Assembly (NCBI RefSeq): GCF_000746275.1
Contig: NZ_KN050828.1
Span: forward strand, 475,384 to 539,383
Reading direction: 5' to 3'
From: Thermopetrobacter sp. TC1
GTDB taxonomy: Bacteria; Pseudomonadota; Alphaproteobacteria; Rhizobiales; Aestuariivirgaceae
Length of the DNA stretch: 64,000 bases
This document shows positions 16,351 through 26,354 of the stretch, piece after piece (the stretch's first letter is position 1; each line of letters opens with the position of its first letter). Below the pieces are notes generated by a model. The model saw nothing but the letters and a program-made list of their open reading frames with translations. It was not told where the DNA came from and ran no database searches. Made by a program: the position numbers and the translations under genes.

Positions 16351-19300
16351 TTACGAATCTTCCCTGGCAGACGAAAACGGCGCATAGGGCCCTGTGCCCC
16401 AGAAATCCCAGTCCCAATAAAGGAGCATAAGCCGCGCCTTGTTGAAGGACAGAAGGTCAAAGAGATTCTGCAAATCCTCCGCCTTGCGATGACGTGACAG
16501 AGCAAGCGCCGGCGAGGAGAGCAGGCGCGTGATCGCCTGCATGAAGGTGTTGCGCACATAACCGAGCACCCGCAGCACCACGACCAGCGGCTCACCGGTG
16601 GGATCGGTGAGTGCCCAGCGTGCCGTGTTCTCATGCAGCCCGAGAAGGCGCACAAGGGTCATGGCCGCCGTCTCCACATCCCCCTGGGCGAGGGTGTCGA
16701 TCATGGCCTCGATGCGCAGCAACCGATCGGTATCCGCCGGCGGCAGCGGCTCCATGACCAGATCCAGCACTTCATCCAGCAACAGGGAATCGCTCAGGAA
16801 CCGCCCGATCAGATGCCGGCGCAGCGGCGGCGCCACATAACGGAACAGGCGGAAGGCCACCGCCGGCACCAGATCGGCCCGCGTGCTGAGTGCCGCCTGC
16901 AGCTCCTCATCATCCCGGCTGGCTTCGACGAGATCGAAGAGGATTCCCTCGCTCAAGGTCACCTGCGTATTGCGCGCAAGCTCTAGCAATGCGGCAGGTT
17001 CGCCCCGTTTTGCCAGAGCAGAACAAACGAGCTCGGGCAAACGCCGGCGGCGGGCAATGGCACACAATTCATCGGGGCCGCCCTTTTCCACCATCTCCAG
17101 CAGACGGGCGGAAGGTAACCGGGCATTTTCCAGAACCTCCACGCGGATACGCGTATCAGCCCGGTCGAGCACTTCCTTGACCAGGGCCTCCGGCGGGCGT
17201 TCCATCAGGCACAGGCGCCGGGCCAGCACCGTCATCGGCACATCCGCCTCTTCCATGAGGATGAGGATGCCGTCGGTGGCCAGGGCCCGTTCCGCAATCT
17301 GCGCCCTGCTGTCCGGCATGCCCATGATCCGCAAAAGCCGCTCCAGCCGCTGCAGGACTTTGGGATCGCTCGTTTCCGTCTCCTGTTTCGGTTGTCCAGT
17401 CATGCCGTCAATGGCCGGTGTTTGCCCCATCATGGGCGATGCACCAGCGGCCTGCGGCATGTCCGGCACGGGCTGACCCATGCCTGGCGCGGCAACGGGC
17501 TGGATCATCGGTGCCTGTGGCCCCTCAGGGATCTGACCCGGAACAGCCCCATCACCGGCCGGCGGCATGGCGAATTGTTCCGGTGCGCCTGGTGTGGTCA
17601 CAGGCTGCTCCGGAGCAATGGGGCGCTGAACCGGCTCGCCCGGGGCAACGGGCGCGCCCTGACCTTCCTGCCAGGCCGGGGGAGCAGGCTGGCCTGCCGC
17701 CTGCATCGGATCAGGCCCGGCACTCATGGCTGGTTGCGGTGTCGCGGTCTCCATGGACACCGCTGAGGAAGAGCCGGGATCATTTTGGGTCGCGGCCGCT
17801 GCCGGCTGCGATGTATCAGCGGCACTGCCATCCGCTTCTACATCAGCCTGCGGCGCTGAAGACCCATCATGCGCGATGGCCGCGCTCCCGGGCGCTGAGG
17901 CTTCGGTAGGCTGCACCGGGGGCATCGTCTGCCCGGGCGATTCCATGGCCGGTGCTTCCTGATTATCTCCGGGCTGGACATCTTCACCGGGCTGACTAGC
18001 ATTCTCTAAGGATGCCTCATTGCCGCCAACGGTTTCACTGGTTTGCGTCAGGGCATCCTTCTGAGCCTCCCAGGCCCGTTGCCAGTCCGGGACATTCGTG
18101 CTTTCCGCCTGATCGAAGACAGCAGAATCGCTTTCGGTTGCCGCCGCACCGGAGGATGCGCCCGCCTCAGCGCTGCCAGTGGTCTCCGAAGCTGTCGTCG
18201 ATTCTGTTTCGCCTGCGGCTTTGGAGGAATCTGCGTTTGCGGATGCCTGGGCTGTTGGCGCCGCCTGGTTTTCGCCCGCATTCTCCTTTTTGGCCGGCGC
18301 GGTCTTGTCAGCGCCTTTCTTCTTGCGTTCCAGCCGGCCGAGCAACGCCCGGAAGGCATCGGCGCTCACCGCAGTATCGGACTCATGAGACTCCGCGGCG
18401 GATGACGCATGTTCTTCCGCCTCTGAAGTCTCTTTATCTTCTTCTTCAGCCGCGTCTGCATCCTCATGCACATCGGCAGATGCGCTCGCCGGTGCCTGGG
18501 CCGTCACATTCGTATTGACCGCCTGCTCTGCATCAGAGGCGCTCTCCTTCTGCGCCGAATCTGTCCCTGAAGCCTCTGAAGCAGCCTCTTCGGCGGCTTC
18601 GGACGCAATGCCTGCGACTTCTTCATCATTTGCTGCTTTTTTGGTGGCCTGCGGTGCTTCCGGCTTGGCCGCCTCCACAGGTTCTCCAACGGCTTCCGTC
18701 ACCGCCGCCTCATGCGCCATTGCAGAGTGCGCTTCTGCGGCGTTTGCTGCCGTTTCGAAGTCTGGCGATGCATTTTCCGAAACGTTCTGTTCCGACGAGG
18801 CGACAGGCTGCTCCGACTGCATGTCAGCAGCCGCAGGCGGTGAGGCTTCGTTTTCAGCATGAACGGCCGGCTGAGCCTCTTGCACCGGAGTGGCCGGCTG
18901 AGCCGTTTGCGCCGGGCTGACCGTCGAGCTGCCGTCTTCCTCAGCAGCTGTATTCACCGGAGCCACGCCGGAAGATGCAGGATGAGCCATGGCCTCCTGT
19001 TGCGCCTGCATGCCCCCCTGCTGGACCTGCATGGCCGCGGACGGCATGGCATGAGCATGAGCGGCCTGAGCCTGCTGTGCAGTGCCTTGCGGCACAGGCT
19101 GTTGAGCCTCAACCTGCGGCTGAGCCGGTTTGGCCTGCTGTTGCGGAGCCTGCCCATGCATTCGGGCTTCTGCAGTCTGCGGTGCGGAGGCGCCCTGTGG
19201 CATTTGCCCCTGAGGTGATGGGGGTTGAGTGCCGCCGGCAGATGCTTGCGCCCCTTGGGCGGGGGCATTGCCTGCAGGCATGGCACCATGCATGCCAGCA

Positions 19301-19890
19301 CCTGCCGGAGCAGCGTCCTGCGGAGCAGAAGCAGAAGAGACAGGCGTGTTCTGAGCGGCCATATGCGGCGGCATGCCCTGCGACGTGCCCTGCGGCATCA
19401 TGCCCGGTGTGACAGGCTGTTGCCCCTGAGGCGGCACGTTTGAAGGCGCCGGATTGGTCACCGGCCCGGCCATGCGAGGCGGTGTTTGCATCCGCCCCTG
19501 CGGCGGCATCGCCCTGGCCCCCGGCATGCCTTTGGGAGAGGCATTGTTTTTCGGCTGATTGGGCGCGGCCGCTTGTGGCCCGCCGACCTGAATACCGCGC
19601 AGGGCGCCATGGGGCGTCTGCTGTGGCATGGCGCCCGTGTTGGGCATCTGTGGTGTCTGCTGTGATGTGGAAGAGGGCACAGCAGGCCCTTCACCCCCCG
19701 GCATGGTGCCCGCCGGGTGGGGTGGCTGCATGCCTTGCGGCATGCCCTGCGTCATTCCGCCGGCCTGTGATGAAGGCATTGCCATGGCGCCCGGTGCCTG
19801 CATCGGCGTCTGCCCCGTTTGAGGGGGCTGCGGCGTCCCTCGCGGCTGACCGGCCTGCGGTCGACGAACGATGTTCTTCTCCAAAGACAT
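16351..19890 (-). CDS. DUF2336 protein with a ~840-residue low-complexity N-terminal region
   Basis: 1179 residues. The first ~838 are low-complexity: a Pro/Gln/Met/Gly-rich part (repeated MPQGM- and QQ-type runs), an Ala/Glu/Ser-rich acidic part, then another Pro/Gln/Met part. A short basic patch ALLGRLERKKKGADK lies in the middle. The last ~340 residues, from DPKVLQRLERLLRIMG, form a helical-repeat domain resembling DUF2336, common in alphaproteobacteria and of unknown function. No signal peptide or membrane segment is seen, so it is probably cytoplasmic. I start at ATG 19890 (MSLEKNIV); an in-frame start at 19938 exists. Gene boundaries are secure; function is not known. Confidence 0.75.
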   Translation of the reverse strand: MSLEKNIVRRPQAGQPRGTPQPPQTGQTPMQAPGAMAMPSSQAGGMTQGMPQGMQPPHPAGTMPGGEGPAVPSSTSQQTPQMPNTGAMPQQTPHGALRGIQVGGPQAAAPNQPKNNASPKGMPGARAMPPQGRMQTPPRMAGPVTNPAPSNVPPQGQQPVTPGMMPQGTSQGMPPHMAAQNTPVSSASAPQDAAPAGAGMHGAMPAGNAPAQGAQASAGGTQPPSPQGQMPQGASAPQTAEARMHGQAPQQQAKPAQPQVEAQQPVPQGTAQQAQAAHAHAMPSAAMQVQQGGMQAQQEAMAHPASSGVAPVNTAAEEDGSSTVSPAQTAQPATPVQEAQPAVHAENEASPPAAADMQSEQPVASSEQNVSENASPDFETAANAAEAHSAMAHEAAVTEAVGEPVEAAKPEAPQATKKAANDEEVAGIASEAAEEAASEASGTDSAQKESASDAEQAVNTNVTAQAPASASADVHEDADAAEEEDKETSEAEEHASSAAESHESDTAVSADAFRALLGRLERKKKGADKTAPAKKENAGENQAAPTAQASANADSSKAAGETESTTASETTGSAEAGASSGAAATESDSAVFDQAESTNVPDWQRAWEAQKDALTQTSETVGGNEASLENASQPGEDVQPGDNQEAPAMESPGQTMPPVQPTEASAPGSAAIAHDGSSAPQADVEADGSAADTSQPAAAATQNDPGSSSAVSMETATPQPAMSAGPDPMQAAGQPAPPAWQEGQGAPVAPGEPVQRPIAPEQPVTTPGAPEQFAMPPAGDGAVPGQIPEGPQAPMIQPVAAPGMGQPVPDMPQAAGASPMMGQTPAIDGMTGQPKQETETSDPKVLQRLERLLRIMGMPDSRAQIAERALATDGILILMEEADVPMTVLARRLCLMERPPEALVKEVLDRADTRIRVEVLENARLPSARLLEMVEKGGPDELCAIARRRRLPELVCSALAKRGEPAALLELARNTQVTLSEGILFDLVEASRDDEELQAALSTRADLVPAVAFRLFRYVAPPLRRHLIGRFLSDSLLLDEVLDLVMEPLPPADTDRLLRIEAMIDTLAQGDVETAAMTLVRLLGLHENTARWALTDPTGEPLVVVLRVLGYVRNTFMQAITRLLSSPALALSRHRKAEDLQNLFDLLSFNKARLMLLYWDWDFWGTGPYAPFSSAREDS

Positions 19891-20168
19891 GGCGGACAAA
19901 ACACTCCCCCGGTCGGCCATCATGGCCAACGTGCGCAAAGCCTACATCGATACTCGTGAACAAGGGTTTAATCGCCCCAATGAAATGCGACCATTGCGAG
20001 TAATGACTGGCATTTCCGCCCATTGGAACGCGCAAAACCTTCGGATCGCGTGCAGGGAAGGAAAATGCAAGCCGTCCTGAAAGGCGGTTTTTGAGGGTTT
20101 GAAGAGCAAAATCCCGTTGCACCGGCGCAAGGGCGCACTATCATGAAAAGCGTGAACGGGAGGTATCC

Positions 20169-20588
20169 ATGGATCTCGACGATCGCCGCCGGAAACTCAC
20201 GCCGGAGCAATATCGCATCACCCAACAGTGCGGCACGGAACCGCCGTTTTCGCATCCCCTGTATACGGAAAAGCGCCCCGGCACCTACCATTGCGTGGTG
20301 TGCGAGGCTCCTCTTTTCACTTCCGATGCCAAATTCGAATCCGGAACGGGCTGGCCCAGCTTCTTCGCCCCCATTTCAGCGGATGCCTTGAAAGAGCGGG
20401 AGGATCTCTCCCATGGCATGCGCCGCATCGAGGTGCGCTGCGCCCGGTGTGATGCGCATCTCGGCCATGTCTTTCCCGATGGTCCGCCGCCGACGGGTCT
20501 GCGCTTCTGCATCAACGGCACTGCCCTTCTCTTTCGCCCTCATGAGCGGGGCTCCGATCAGGATCATCTGAAAAACCATGAACGCTAA
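20169..20588 (+). CDS. msrB: Peptide-methionine (R)-S-oxide reductase
   Basis: Reduces methionine-R-sulfoxide in proteins using thioredoxin. The 139-residue protein has the zinc cysteines C42/C45 (HCVVCEAP) and C91/C94 (RCARCDAHLGHVF), the SGTGWPSF block, and the catalytic C114 in LRFCINGTALLF. It is divergent from the DUF2336 gene. The oligopeptidase B start lies at its stop, so the two may be co-transcribed. Confidence 0.96.
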   Translation: MDLDDRRRKLTPEQYRITQQCGTEPPFSHPLYTEKRPGTYHCVVCEAPLFTSDAKFESGTGWPSFFAPISADALKEREDLSHGMRRIEVRCARCDAHLGHVFPDGPPPTGLRFCINGTALLFRPHERGSDQDHLKNHER

Positions 20589-20607
20589 CGGCAGGGAAAC
20601 GAACACC

Positions 20608-22704
20608 ATGACCACGCCGAAGCCGCCAAAGGCTGAAAAGCGCCCGGTGAAAAGTGTCCATCACGGCATTGAGCGCGTGGATGATTACGCCTGGCTGCGT
20701 GCCGAAAACTGGCAGGAGGTGATGAAGAATCCCGAGGCGCTGCCAGCCGATATTCGCGCCTATCTCGAGGCGGAAAACGCCTATCAGGAAGCGATGATGG
20801 CCGATACCAAGGCCTTGCGCGAACGCCTGTATGCGGAAATGAGAGGGCGCATCCGCGAGGATGACAGCACCGTGCCGGTCACGGACGGCCCCTTTGCCTA
20901 TGCCTTTCATTATGCCGAGGGGGCTCAGCATCCCCGCCTTGTGCGCACAGCCCGGGAAGGCGGCGCGGAACAGGTTCTTCTCGATGCTGATAAACTGGCG
21001 AAAGCCCATGACTTTTTCCGCCTCGGCACCGCCGAACACTCGCCCGATCATCGCTGGCTGGCCTGGAGCGCGGATGTGCGCGGCTCGGAATATTATGATC
21101 TGCGCCTGCGCAATCTCACCACGGGCGAGGATCTGGATTACGTCATTCCGGATACGGGCGGCAATGTCGTCTGGTCGGCGGATTCACGGCATCTGTTCTA
21201 TGTGCGCCTGGATGAGAACCACCGCCCCCGCTACGTCTGCCGACACGAGATCGGCACGGATCCCGCAAAGGATGTCATCGTCTATGAGGAGGCGGATCCC
21301 GGCTTTTTCGTCTCCATTGCCGAGACCACATCGCGCCGGCTCATCCTCATCGACGCCCATGATCACGAAACCTCCGAGATCCGTTTCATCCCGGCCGATG
21401 ATCCGCTGGCGGATCCCGTGCTCATCGCGCCACGCGAGCGCGGGGTGGAATATGATGTGGAGGAAGCGCACGGCACCCTGTTCATCCGCACCAATGCCGA
21501 TGATGCCGAGGACTTCAAGATCGTGGTGACCCCTCTCGATCAGCCGGGGCGCGATCATTGGCGCGACATCGTCGGCCACAGGCAGGGGCGGCTCATTCTC
21601 TCCCATCTGGTCATGTCCGCGCACATGGCCCGCCTGGAACGGGAAAACGGCCTTCCTGCCATTGTGATCACCGATCTGCACACGGGGCGTGAGCACGAAA
21701 TCGCCTTTTCCGAGGAGGCCTACGCCCTTGGCCTGTCGCTGGCCAGCCGCGATTTTGACAGCACGCTTGTGCGTTTCAGCTATTCCTCGCCAACGACGCC
21801 GGAACGCATCTATGACTATGACATGGCCACCCGGGAACGCACCCTGCGCAAGGAGCAGGAGATACCTTCCGGCCACAATCCGGAAAATTACGTCACCCGC
21901 CGCATTTTCGCCCCGGCACACGATGGCGAAACTATTCCGGTCACCCTTGTGTGGCACAAGAATACGCCGCTCGATGGCTCCGCGCCCTTGTGGCTCTATG
22001 GCTATGGCGCCTATGGCATCACCATTCCCGCCAGCTTTTCCATCAGCCGGCTTTCATTGCTTGATCGCGGTGTCATCTATGCCATTGCCCATGTCCGCGG
22101 CGGCAAGGACAAGGGCTATCGCTGGTATCGCCTCGGCAAACGCGAGCACAAGATGAACACCTTCCGCGATTTCATTTCCGTGGCCGAACACCTGATCGAG
22201 GAAGGTTACACACGCATGGGCCGCATCGTGGCGCAGGGCGGCTCTGCCGGAGGCATGCTCATGGGGGCGGTGGCCAACATGGCGCCGGAGCTGTTCGCCG
22301 CCGTGATTGCGGAAGTGCCCTTTGTGGACGTGCTCAGCACCATGCTCGATCCCACCCTGCCGCTGACGCCGCCGGAATGGCCGGAATGGGGCAATCCCAT
22401 CGAAAGCCGCGAGGACTATCTCACCATCGCCAGCTACAGCCCCTATGATAACGTGAAGGAACAGGAGTATCCCGCCATTCTCGCCACGGCCGGGCTGACC
22501 GATCCGCGCGTCACCTACTGGGAGCCGGCCAAATGGGTGGCCCGCCTGCGCGAGAAAAAGCGCAACGCTTCGCTCCTTTTGCTGAAAACGGACATGGGCG
22601 CCGGCCATGCCGGTCAACCCGGGCGCTTCGATCATTTAAAGGACGTGGCCTTCGCCCAGGCCTTCGGGCTGAAGATCCTCGGCCTTGCCGGCGAAGCGGG
22701 CTGA
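20608..22704 (+). CDS. ptrB: Oligopeptidase B (S9A prolyl oligopeptidase family)
   Basis: Cytoplasmic serine peptidase cleaving short peptides after basic residues. The 698-residue protein has an N-terminal beta-propeller and a C-terminal alpha/beta hydrolase with triad S546 (AQGGSAGGMLMG), D632 (AGLTDPRVTYWEP) and H667 (MGAGHAGQPGR). The lid/active-site segments GYGAYGI and HVRGG are also present. ATG 20608 is preferred because the family N terminus begins about there; ATG 20578 would overlap msrB by 11 bp. Length matches E. coli PtrB (686). Confidence 0.94.
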   Translation: MTTPKPPKAEKRPVKSVHHGIERVDDYAWLRAENWQEVMKNPEALPADIRAYLEAENAYQEAMMADTKALRERLYAEMRGRIREDDSTVPVTDGPFAYAFHYAEGAQHPRLVRTAREGGAEQVLLDADKLAKAHDFFRLGTAEHSPDHRWLAWSADVRGSEYYDLRLRNLTTGEDLDYVIPDTGGNVVWSADSRHLFYVRLDENHRPRYVCRHEIGTDPAKDVIVYEEADPGFFVSIAETTSRRLILIDAHDHETSEIRFIPADDPLADPVLIAPRERGVEYDVEEAHGTLFIRTNADDAEDFKIVVTPLDQPGRDHWRDIVGHRQGRLILSHLVMSAHMARLERENGLPAIVITDLHTGREHEIAFSEEAYALGLSLASRDFDSTLVRFSYSSPTTPERIYDYDMATRERTLRKEQEIPSGHNPENYVTRRIFAPAHDGETIPVTLVWHKNTPLDGSAPLWLYGYGAYGITIPASFSISRLSLLDRGVIYAIAHVRGGKDKGYRWYRLGKREHKMNTFRDFISVAEHLIEEGYTRMGRIVAQGGSAGGMLMGAVANMAPELFAAVIAEVPFVDVLSTMLDPTLPLTPPEWPEWGNPIESREDYLTIASYSPYDNVKEQEYPAILATAGLTDPRVTYWEPAKWVARLREKKRNASLLLLKTDMGAGHAGQPGRFDHLKDVAFAQAFGLKILGLAGEAG

Positions 22705-22795
22705 ATGTTCACAGTGCGTTTATAAGAGGGAATGTCCGGAGAGTCTCCCCTCAAGTCCGGATGTGCATGTCTTATGAGCCATTTGCCGGCGATTA

Positions 22796-23338
22796 TCAAA
22801 GCCCGCCGCCCTGCATGAGCAGGAAGGAATCCGCCTCCTCGGTGATGCCTCTTTTTCCAGAATCGCGGGCGGAGCGGGCGATGTCCAGCCCCAGGGCCAT
22901 GAGGCCCTGGCCATCGTTGCTTGAAAGCGGCAGACGCAGCCAGAACAGCACCAGATGCTCGCGCCCGGCGCCGGGTGCGCGCAGCATGCCGAAAAGCGGC
23001 GCCCGCTCCTGCCAGAGTTGACGGCAGACCCTCTGCCAGTATTCGGCATGTCTGCCCCAGCAGGGATCGGCCAGCGTGCGGTTCGTCAGCTCCACGCCGA
23101 AAATGTCGCGCAAGGCGCTGCCCGCCAAGCGAAAACGCGCGTGTTCCGCATCCTCTTGCAGTTCGATGAGGCTGACATGCGGCAACAGCCGGCGCATGGC
23201 TGCCGGTGAGATGTCTTCGCGCCGTGGCAGATCCCGCTTCCCTTTCAGGGAAAGCCAGTAGTCGAACAAGTCCTGCTGTTCGGGCAGCATCAGCTGTGCG
23301 CGCAAGGTGCGCACATCACCCGGCCCCGTTGTTTCCAT
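22796..23338 (-). CDS. PAS_5 domain protein
   Basis: 180 residues from ATG 23338; a start at 23371 adds 11. The segment LFDYWLSLKGKRDLP followed by ISPAAMRRLLPHVSLIEL and FRLAGSALRDIFG matches the PAS_5 family, small stand-alone proteins frequent in Rhodospirillales and relatives. There is no kinase or output domain. The role is unknown; ligand or partner binding is likely. The end QGGGL lies close to the ptrB stop on the opposite strand. Confidence 0.75.
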   Translation of the reverse strand: METTGPGDVRTLRAQLMLPEQQDLFDYWLSLKGKRDLPRREDISPAAMRRLLPHVSLIELQEDAEHARFRLAGSALRDIFGVELTNRTLADPCWGRHAEYWQRVCRQLWQERAPLFGMLRAPGAGREHLVLFWLRLPLSSNDGQGLMALGLDIARSARDSGKRGITEEADSFLLMQGGGL

Positions 23339-23490
23339 GCTCTGCCCCCGAATCGTTTCCGATTCACCCAAAAAGCAGGAGCACTATGACCGCCGGTTTC
23401 GCGGCTGGCAAGAGGCGTTGGCCAACAGGCGCATCAGGGCGCTGCGAATGCCCTTATCTTTCACCATCCCGCTATAATCACGATATGTTC

Positions 23491-23519
23491 TTGACATGTT
23501 CTTTTCCTTCTGGAACCAT
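23491..23519 (+). promoter_or_regulatory. Candidate promoter of the radical SAM gene
   Basis: A consensus TTGACA (23491-23496) is followed after 17 bases by AACCAT, a poor -10. It lies 52 bp before the ATG of the PA0069-type gene. Confidence 0.3.
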
Positions 23520-23570
23520 ATCGACCACGACACGAAAGAGCGAATGATCCTTCAAGGCATTTGAAGAGCC

Positions 23571-24734
23571 ATGAGCAACGCGCCCACGCCCATTGCCACA
23601 CCGAAATCCCGGGGGCTGCTCGCCTGTGAAAATGCCCGTGCGCTCAAGGGCCGCGGTGCCCGTTCCGCCCGCAGCGGGCGCCATGAACACCAGCAGCGCG
23701 AGATCGTGGATGACGGCTGGGGCACCATCGCCGAGCTGGCGCAGGAGCGTCTGCCCACGCGCATTCAGGAGGAGCAGGCCCGCACCATCATCACCCGCAA
23801 CACCTCGCCCGACATCTGTTTCGACCGGTCGGTAAACCCCTATCGCGGCTGCGAGCATGGCTGCATCTACTGTTATGCCCGCCCCACGCATGCCTGGCTT
23901 GGCCTTTCACCGGGCCTGGATTTCGAAACCCGCATCAGCGCCAAGGTCAACGCCCCGCAGCTTTTCGCCCGGGAGCTGAGGCATCCGGCCTGGAAGCCGG
24001 CGCCGATAGCCATCGCCCCCAACACGGATGCCTATCAGCCCGCCGAGAAGCGCTATCGCCTCACCCGCCGCCTGCTGGAGGTGGCCGAGGAATTCGGCCA
24101 ACCGGTTTCGATCATCACCAAATCAGCGCTGGTGCAACGGGACATCGACATTCTCGCCCGTCTGGCGAAGCGGGATCTGGTGCGGGTTGCCATTTCCATC
24201 ACCACGCTTGATGCCGCGCTGGCCCGCATCATGGAGCCGCGCGCGGCCACGCCGGCGAAACGGCTGGAGACCATCGGCGCGCTTGCCGATGCCGGCGTGC
24301 CCGTGGCGGTCATGGTCGCGCCGGTCATTCCGGCGCTCACCGATCACGAGATCGAGACCATCCTCTCCCGGGCCGCCGGCGCCGGGGCGCGTCAGGCCGG
24401 CTATGTCATGCTGCGGTTGCCGGCGGAGGTCTCCGGCCTCTTCCGGGAATGGCTGGTGGATCATTTTCCGGAGCGGGCCGTGCGCATCATGAGCCTTGTG
24501 CGCGGCATGCAGGGCGGGCGCGACTATGACCCCCGTTTCGGTCGCCGGCTGGTCGGTTCCGGCCCCTACGCCTGGGCCATTGGCCGCCGTTTCGAGAAGG
24601 CGGCCAGGCGCCTGGGGCTGATGAAGCGGCAGATGAAGATGGCGCTGCACCATTTCCGCCCGCCGGCCCGCACCGGCGAACAGCTCACGCTGCCCGGCCT
24701 GCTTGAAGAGCGTGAAGAGGATGAAAGGGCTTAG
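23571..24734 (+). CDS. PA0069/SplB-like radical SAM protein
   Basis: 387 residues. The [4Fe-4S] motif C94-x3-C98-x2-C101 lies in NPYRGCEHGCIYCYARPTHAW, the form typical of the PA0069 / Rv2578c radical SAM family related to spore photoproduct lyase. The substrate is unknown. The SPL-type context (ITRNTSPDICFDRSVNPY before the motif, then SIITKSALVQRDID) is well conserved. The DUF72 gene downstream is convergent and encodes another protein without a known role. Family is confident; a DNA-repair role is only a guess from SplB. Confidence 0.85.
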   Translation: MSNAPTPIATPKSRGLLACENARALKGRGARSARSGRHEHQQREIVDDGWGTIAELAQERLPTRIQEEQARTIITRNTSPDICFDRSVNPYRGCEHGCIYCYARPTHAWLGLSPGLDFETRISAKVNAPQLFARELRHPAWKPAPIAIAPNTDAYQPAEKRYRLTRRLLEVAEEFGQPVSIITKSALVQRDIDILARLAKRDLVRVAISITTLDAALARIMEPRAATPAKRLETIGALADAGVPVAVMVAPVIPALTDHEIETILSRAAGAGARQAGYVMLRLPAEVSGLFREWLVDHFPERAVRIMSLVRGMQGGRDYDPRFGRRLVGSGPYAWAIGRRFEKAARRLGLMKRQMKMALHHFRPPARTGEQLTLPGLLEEREEDERA

Positions 24735-24840
24735 GGCGTGTCCTCATAAAATCCGACGTGCCAGCCCTTTGAGGTCGGCATCGTCGTCTTTGAATTAAGT
24801 CCACGTCCTATCCGGCATCCTTCTCGAACAGGCCGTTTTT

Positions 24841-25602
24841 TCAAGGCTCTAGCGAGTTGTTTTTGCCGGCGGGGGCGTTCATGGCCTGCAATGCGGCGCG
24901 CAGGATTTGGGCATCCCGTGGCGCGCAGGCGGCCGCGTCGTTGTTGAAATAGGCGTACAATCGCCCAACCCCGCTTTCGCGGGCAGCGGCTAACAATCGT
25001 GCCGCCTTTTCCTGCAGATCCGTCTCATCATAACAGACGCCGCGGCGGATGCCGTGAAAGCGTGCATAAAGCAACGGCCCCGTAACCCACAGCGGCGTCT
25101 CCCGCCCGCCATGATCATGAATGCAAAAGCCAGCGCCCTTTTTGGCAAGCATGGCGCGCACCGCGTCTGCATACCAGCTCTCATGACGGAATTCGAAAAC
25201 GTGCGTGAAGGTTTCGGGCAGCAGATCAAGGAAAGCGCGCAAAAGGCCGTCATCCCGGTGCAGGGAAGGCGGAAGCTGATAGAGAACGGGCCCCAGCTTG
25301 GGCGCAAGCAGCGAGACACGCTCAAGAAACGTGTGCAGGGCCTCCGCACAGTCCTTCAGGCGGTGCACGTGAGTGATCAGGCGGGAAGCCTTCACCACGA
25401 AGAGAAAATCATCGGGCGTCTTTTCCCGCCACGAAAGCAGCCGTTCGGCATCCGGCAGACGATAGAAGGTGGCGTTGATCTCCACCGTATCGAACACGCC
25501 GGCATAATAGCGCAGCCATTTGCCCGGCGAGAGCCCGGCGGGATAGAAGGCGCCCCGCCAGTGCCGATAGCTGTAGCCGCTGGTGCCGATGCGCAGCTCC
25601 AT
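24841..25602 (-). CDS. DUF72 (YecE-like) TIM-barrel protein
   Basis: 253 residues beginning MELRIGTSGYSYRHWRGAFY, the DUF72 signature, followed by FDTVEINATFYRLP and FLFVVKASRLITH. The fold is a TIM barrel of unknown activity. It lies 41 bp after the phosphoribosyltransferase gene on the same strand, so they are probably co-transcribed. Confidence 0.9.
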   Translation of the reverse strand: MELRIGTSGYSYRHWRGAFYPAGLSPGKWLRYYAGVFDTVEINATFYRLPDAERLLSWREKTPDDFLFVVKASRLITHVHRLKDCAEALHTFLERVSLLAPKLGPVLYQLPPSLHRDDGLLRAFLDLLPETFTHVFEFRHESWYADAVRAMLAKKGAGFCIHDHGGRETPLWVTGPLLYARFHGIRRGVCYDETDLQEKAARLLAAARESGVGRLYAYFNNDAAACAPRDAQILRAALQAMNAPAGKNNSLEP

Positions 25603-25643
25603 GGCCTTGCATCCTGTTGCGTCTTGCTTTTTGCAGCAATCGC

Positions 25644-26354
25644 CTAGCTCGAGGTCTTTTCGCCGTGTTCCTGTTGCCAGGCATCCAGCATCGCCGCCAC
25701 TTCATCCAGGGTGAGATCGCGCCAGTGGCGGTAGGCCTCCGCCACCGCAAACCAGGGCCCACCGCGCAAATTGGGCACAACGACCGCATCGGCCGCTGCC
25801 GCCACCCGCCGCGCCGCCTGTTCCGAAGCGGTGGGTACCGCAACGATCACGCGTTCCGCCCCACGGCGCCGCGCCTCCTCGATGGCGGCCAGCATGGTGA
25901 AGCCGGAGGCCAGACCGTCATCGGCGATAATCGCCGTGCGCCCCGTCAGGGACAGGGGCGGCACATGCCGGCGCAAGGTTTGGATACGCTCTGCCAGTGC
26001 CTCGCGTTCCAGCGCAATCACCCGCTCCAGGGTCTGCCGGGACAGCCGCGCCGCCAGCGCCTCGTTGATCATGAGCGCGCCATGCTCTGTCACCGCGCCG
26101 AAGCCGGCTTCCGGATTGTCGGGAAAATGCAGCTTGCGGATAAAAATGAGATCGAAGGGCACGTTCAGCCGCCGCGCCAGCATCAGGCCGACGGGCACAC
26201 CCCCGGCCGGAATGGCAACCACCGCGGCATTTTTCAGAGTCTCCTCGTCGAAATGGCGCAGAATGAGCGCCGCGGTCACCAGGCCGGCATCGTTGCGGTC
26301 ATCAAAAACGCCCACCGCCTGCGACAGGGCGGGTTCCGTGATGATGGTGCCCAT
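25644..26354 (-). CDS. Phosphoribosyltransferase domain protein
   Basis: 236 residues. The PRPP-binding loop reads AIIADDGLASGFTMLAA, and the AGGVPVGLMLARRL segment precedes a FDLIFIRKL strand, as in the stand-alone PRTase family often linked with hydrolases. The ATG at 26354 has AAGGAGG nine bases upstream, so it is preferred over 26393. Its substrate base is unknown. DUF72 follows 41 bp downstream. Confidence 0.85.
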   Translation of the reverse strand: MGTIITEPALSQAVGVFDDRNDAGLVTAALILRHFDEETLKNAAVVAIPAGGVPVGLMLARRLNVPFDLIFIRKLHFPDNPEAGFGAVTEHGALMINEALAARLSRQTLERVIALEREALAERIQTLRRHVPPLSLTGRTAIIADDGLASGFTMLAAIEEARRRGAERVIVAVPTASEQAARRVAAAADAVVVPNLRGGPWFAVAEAYRHWRDLTLDEVAAMLDAWQQEHGEKTSS

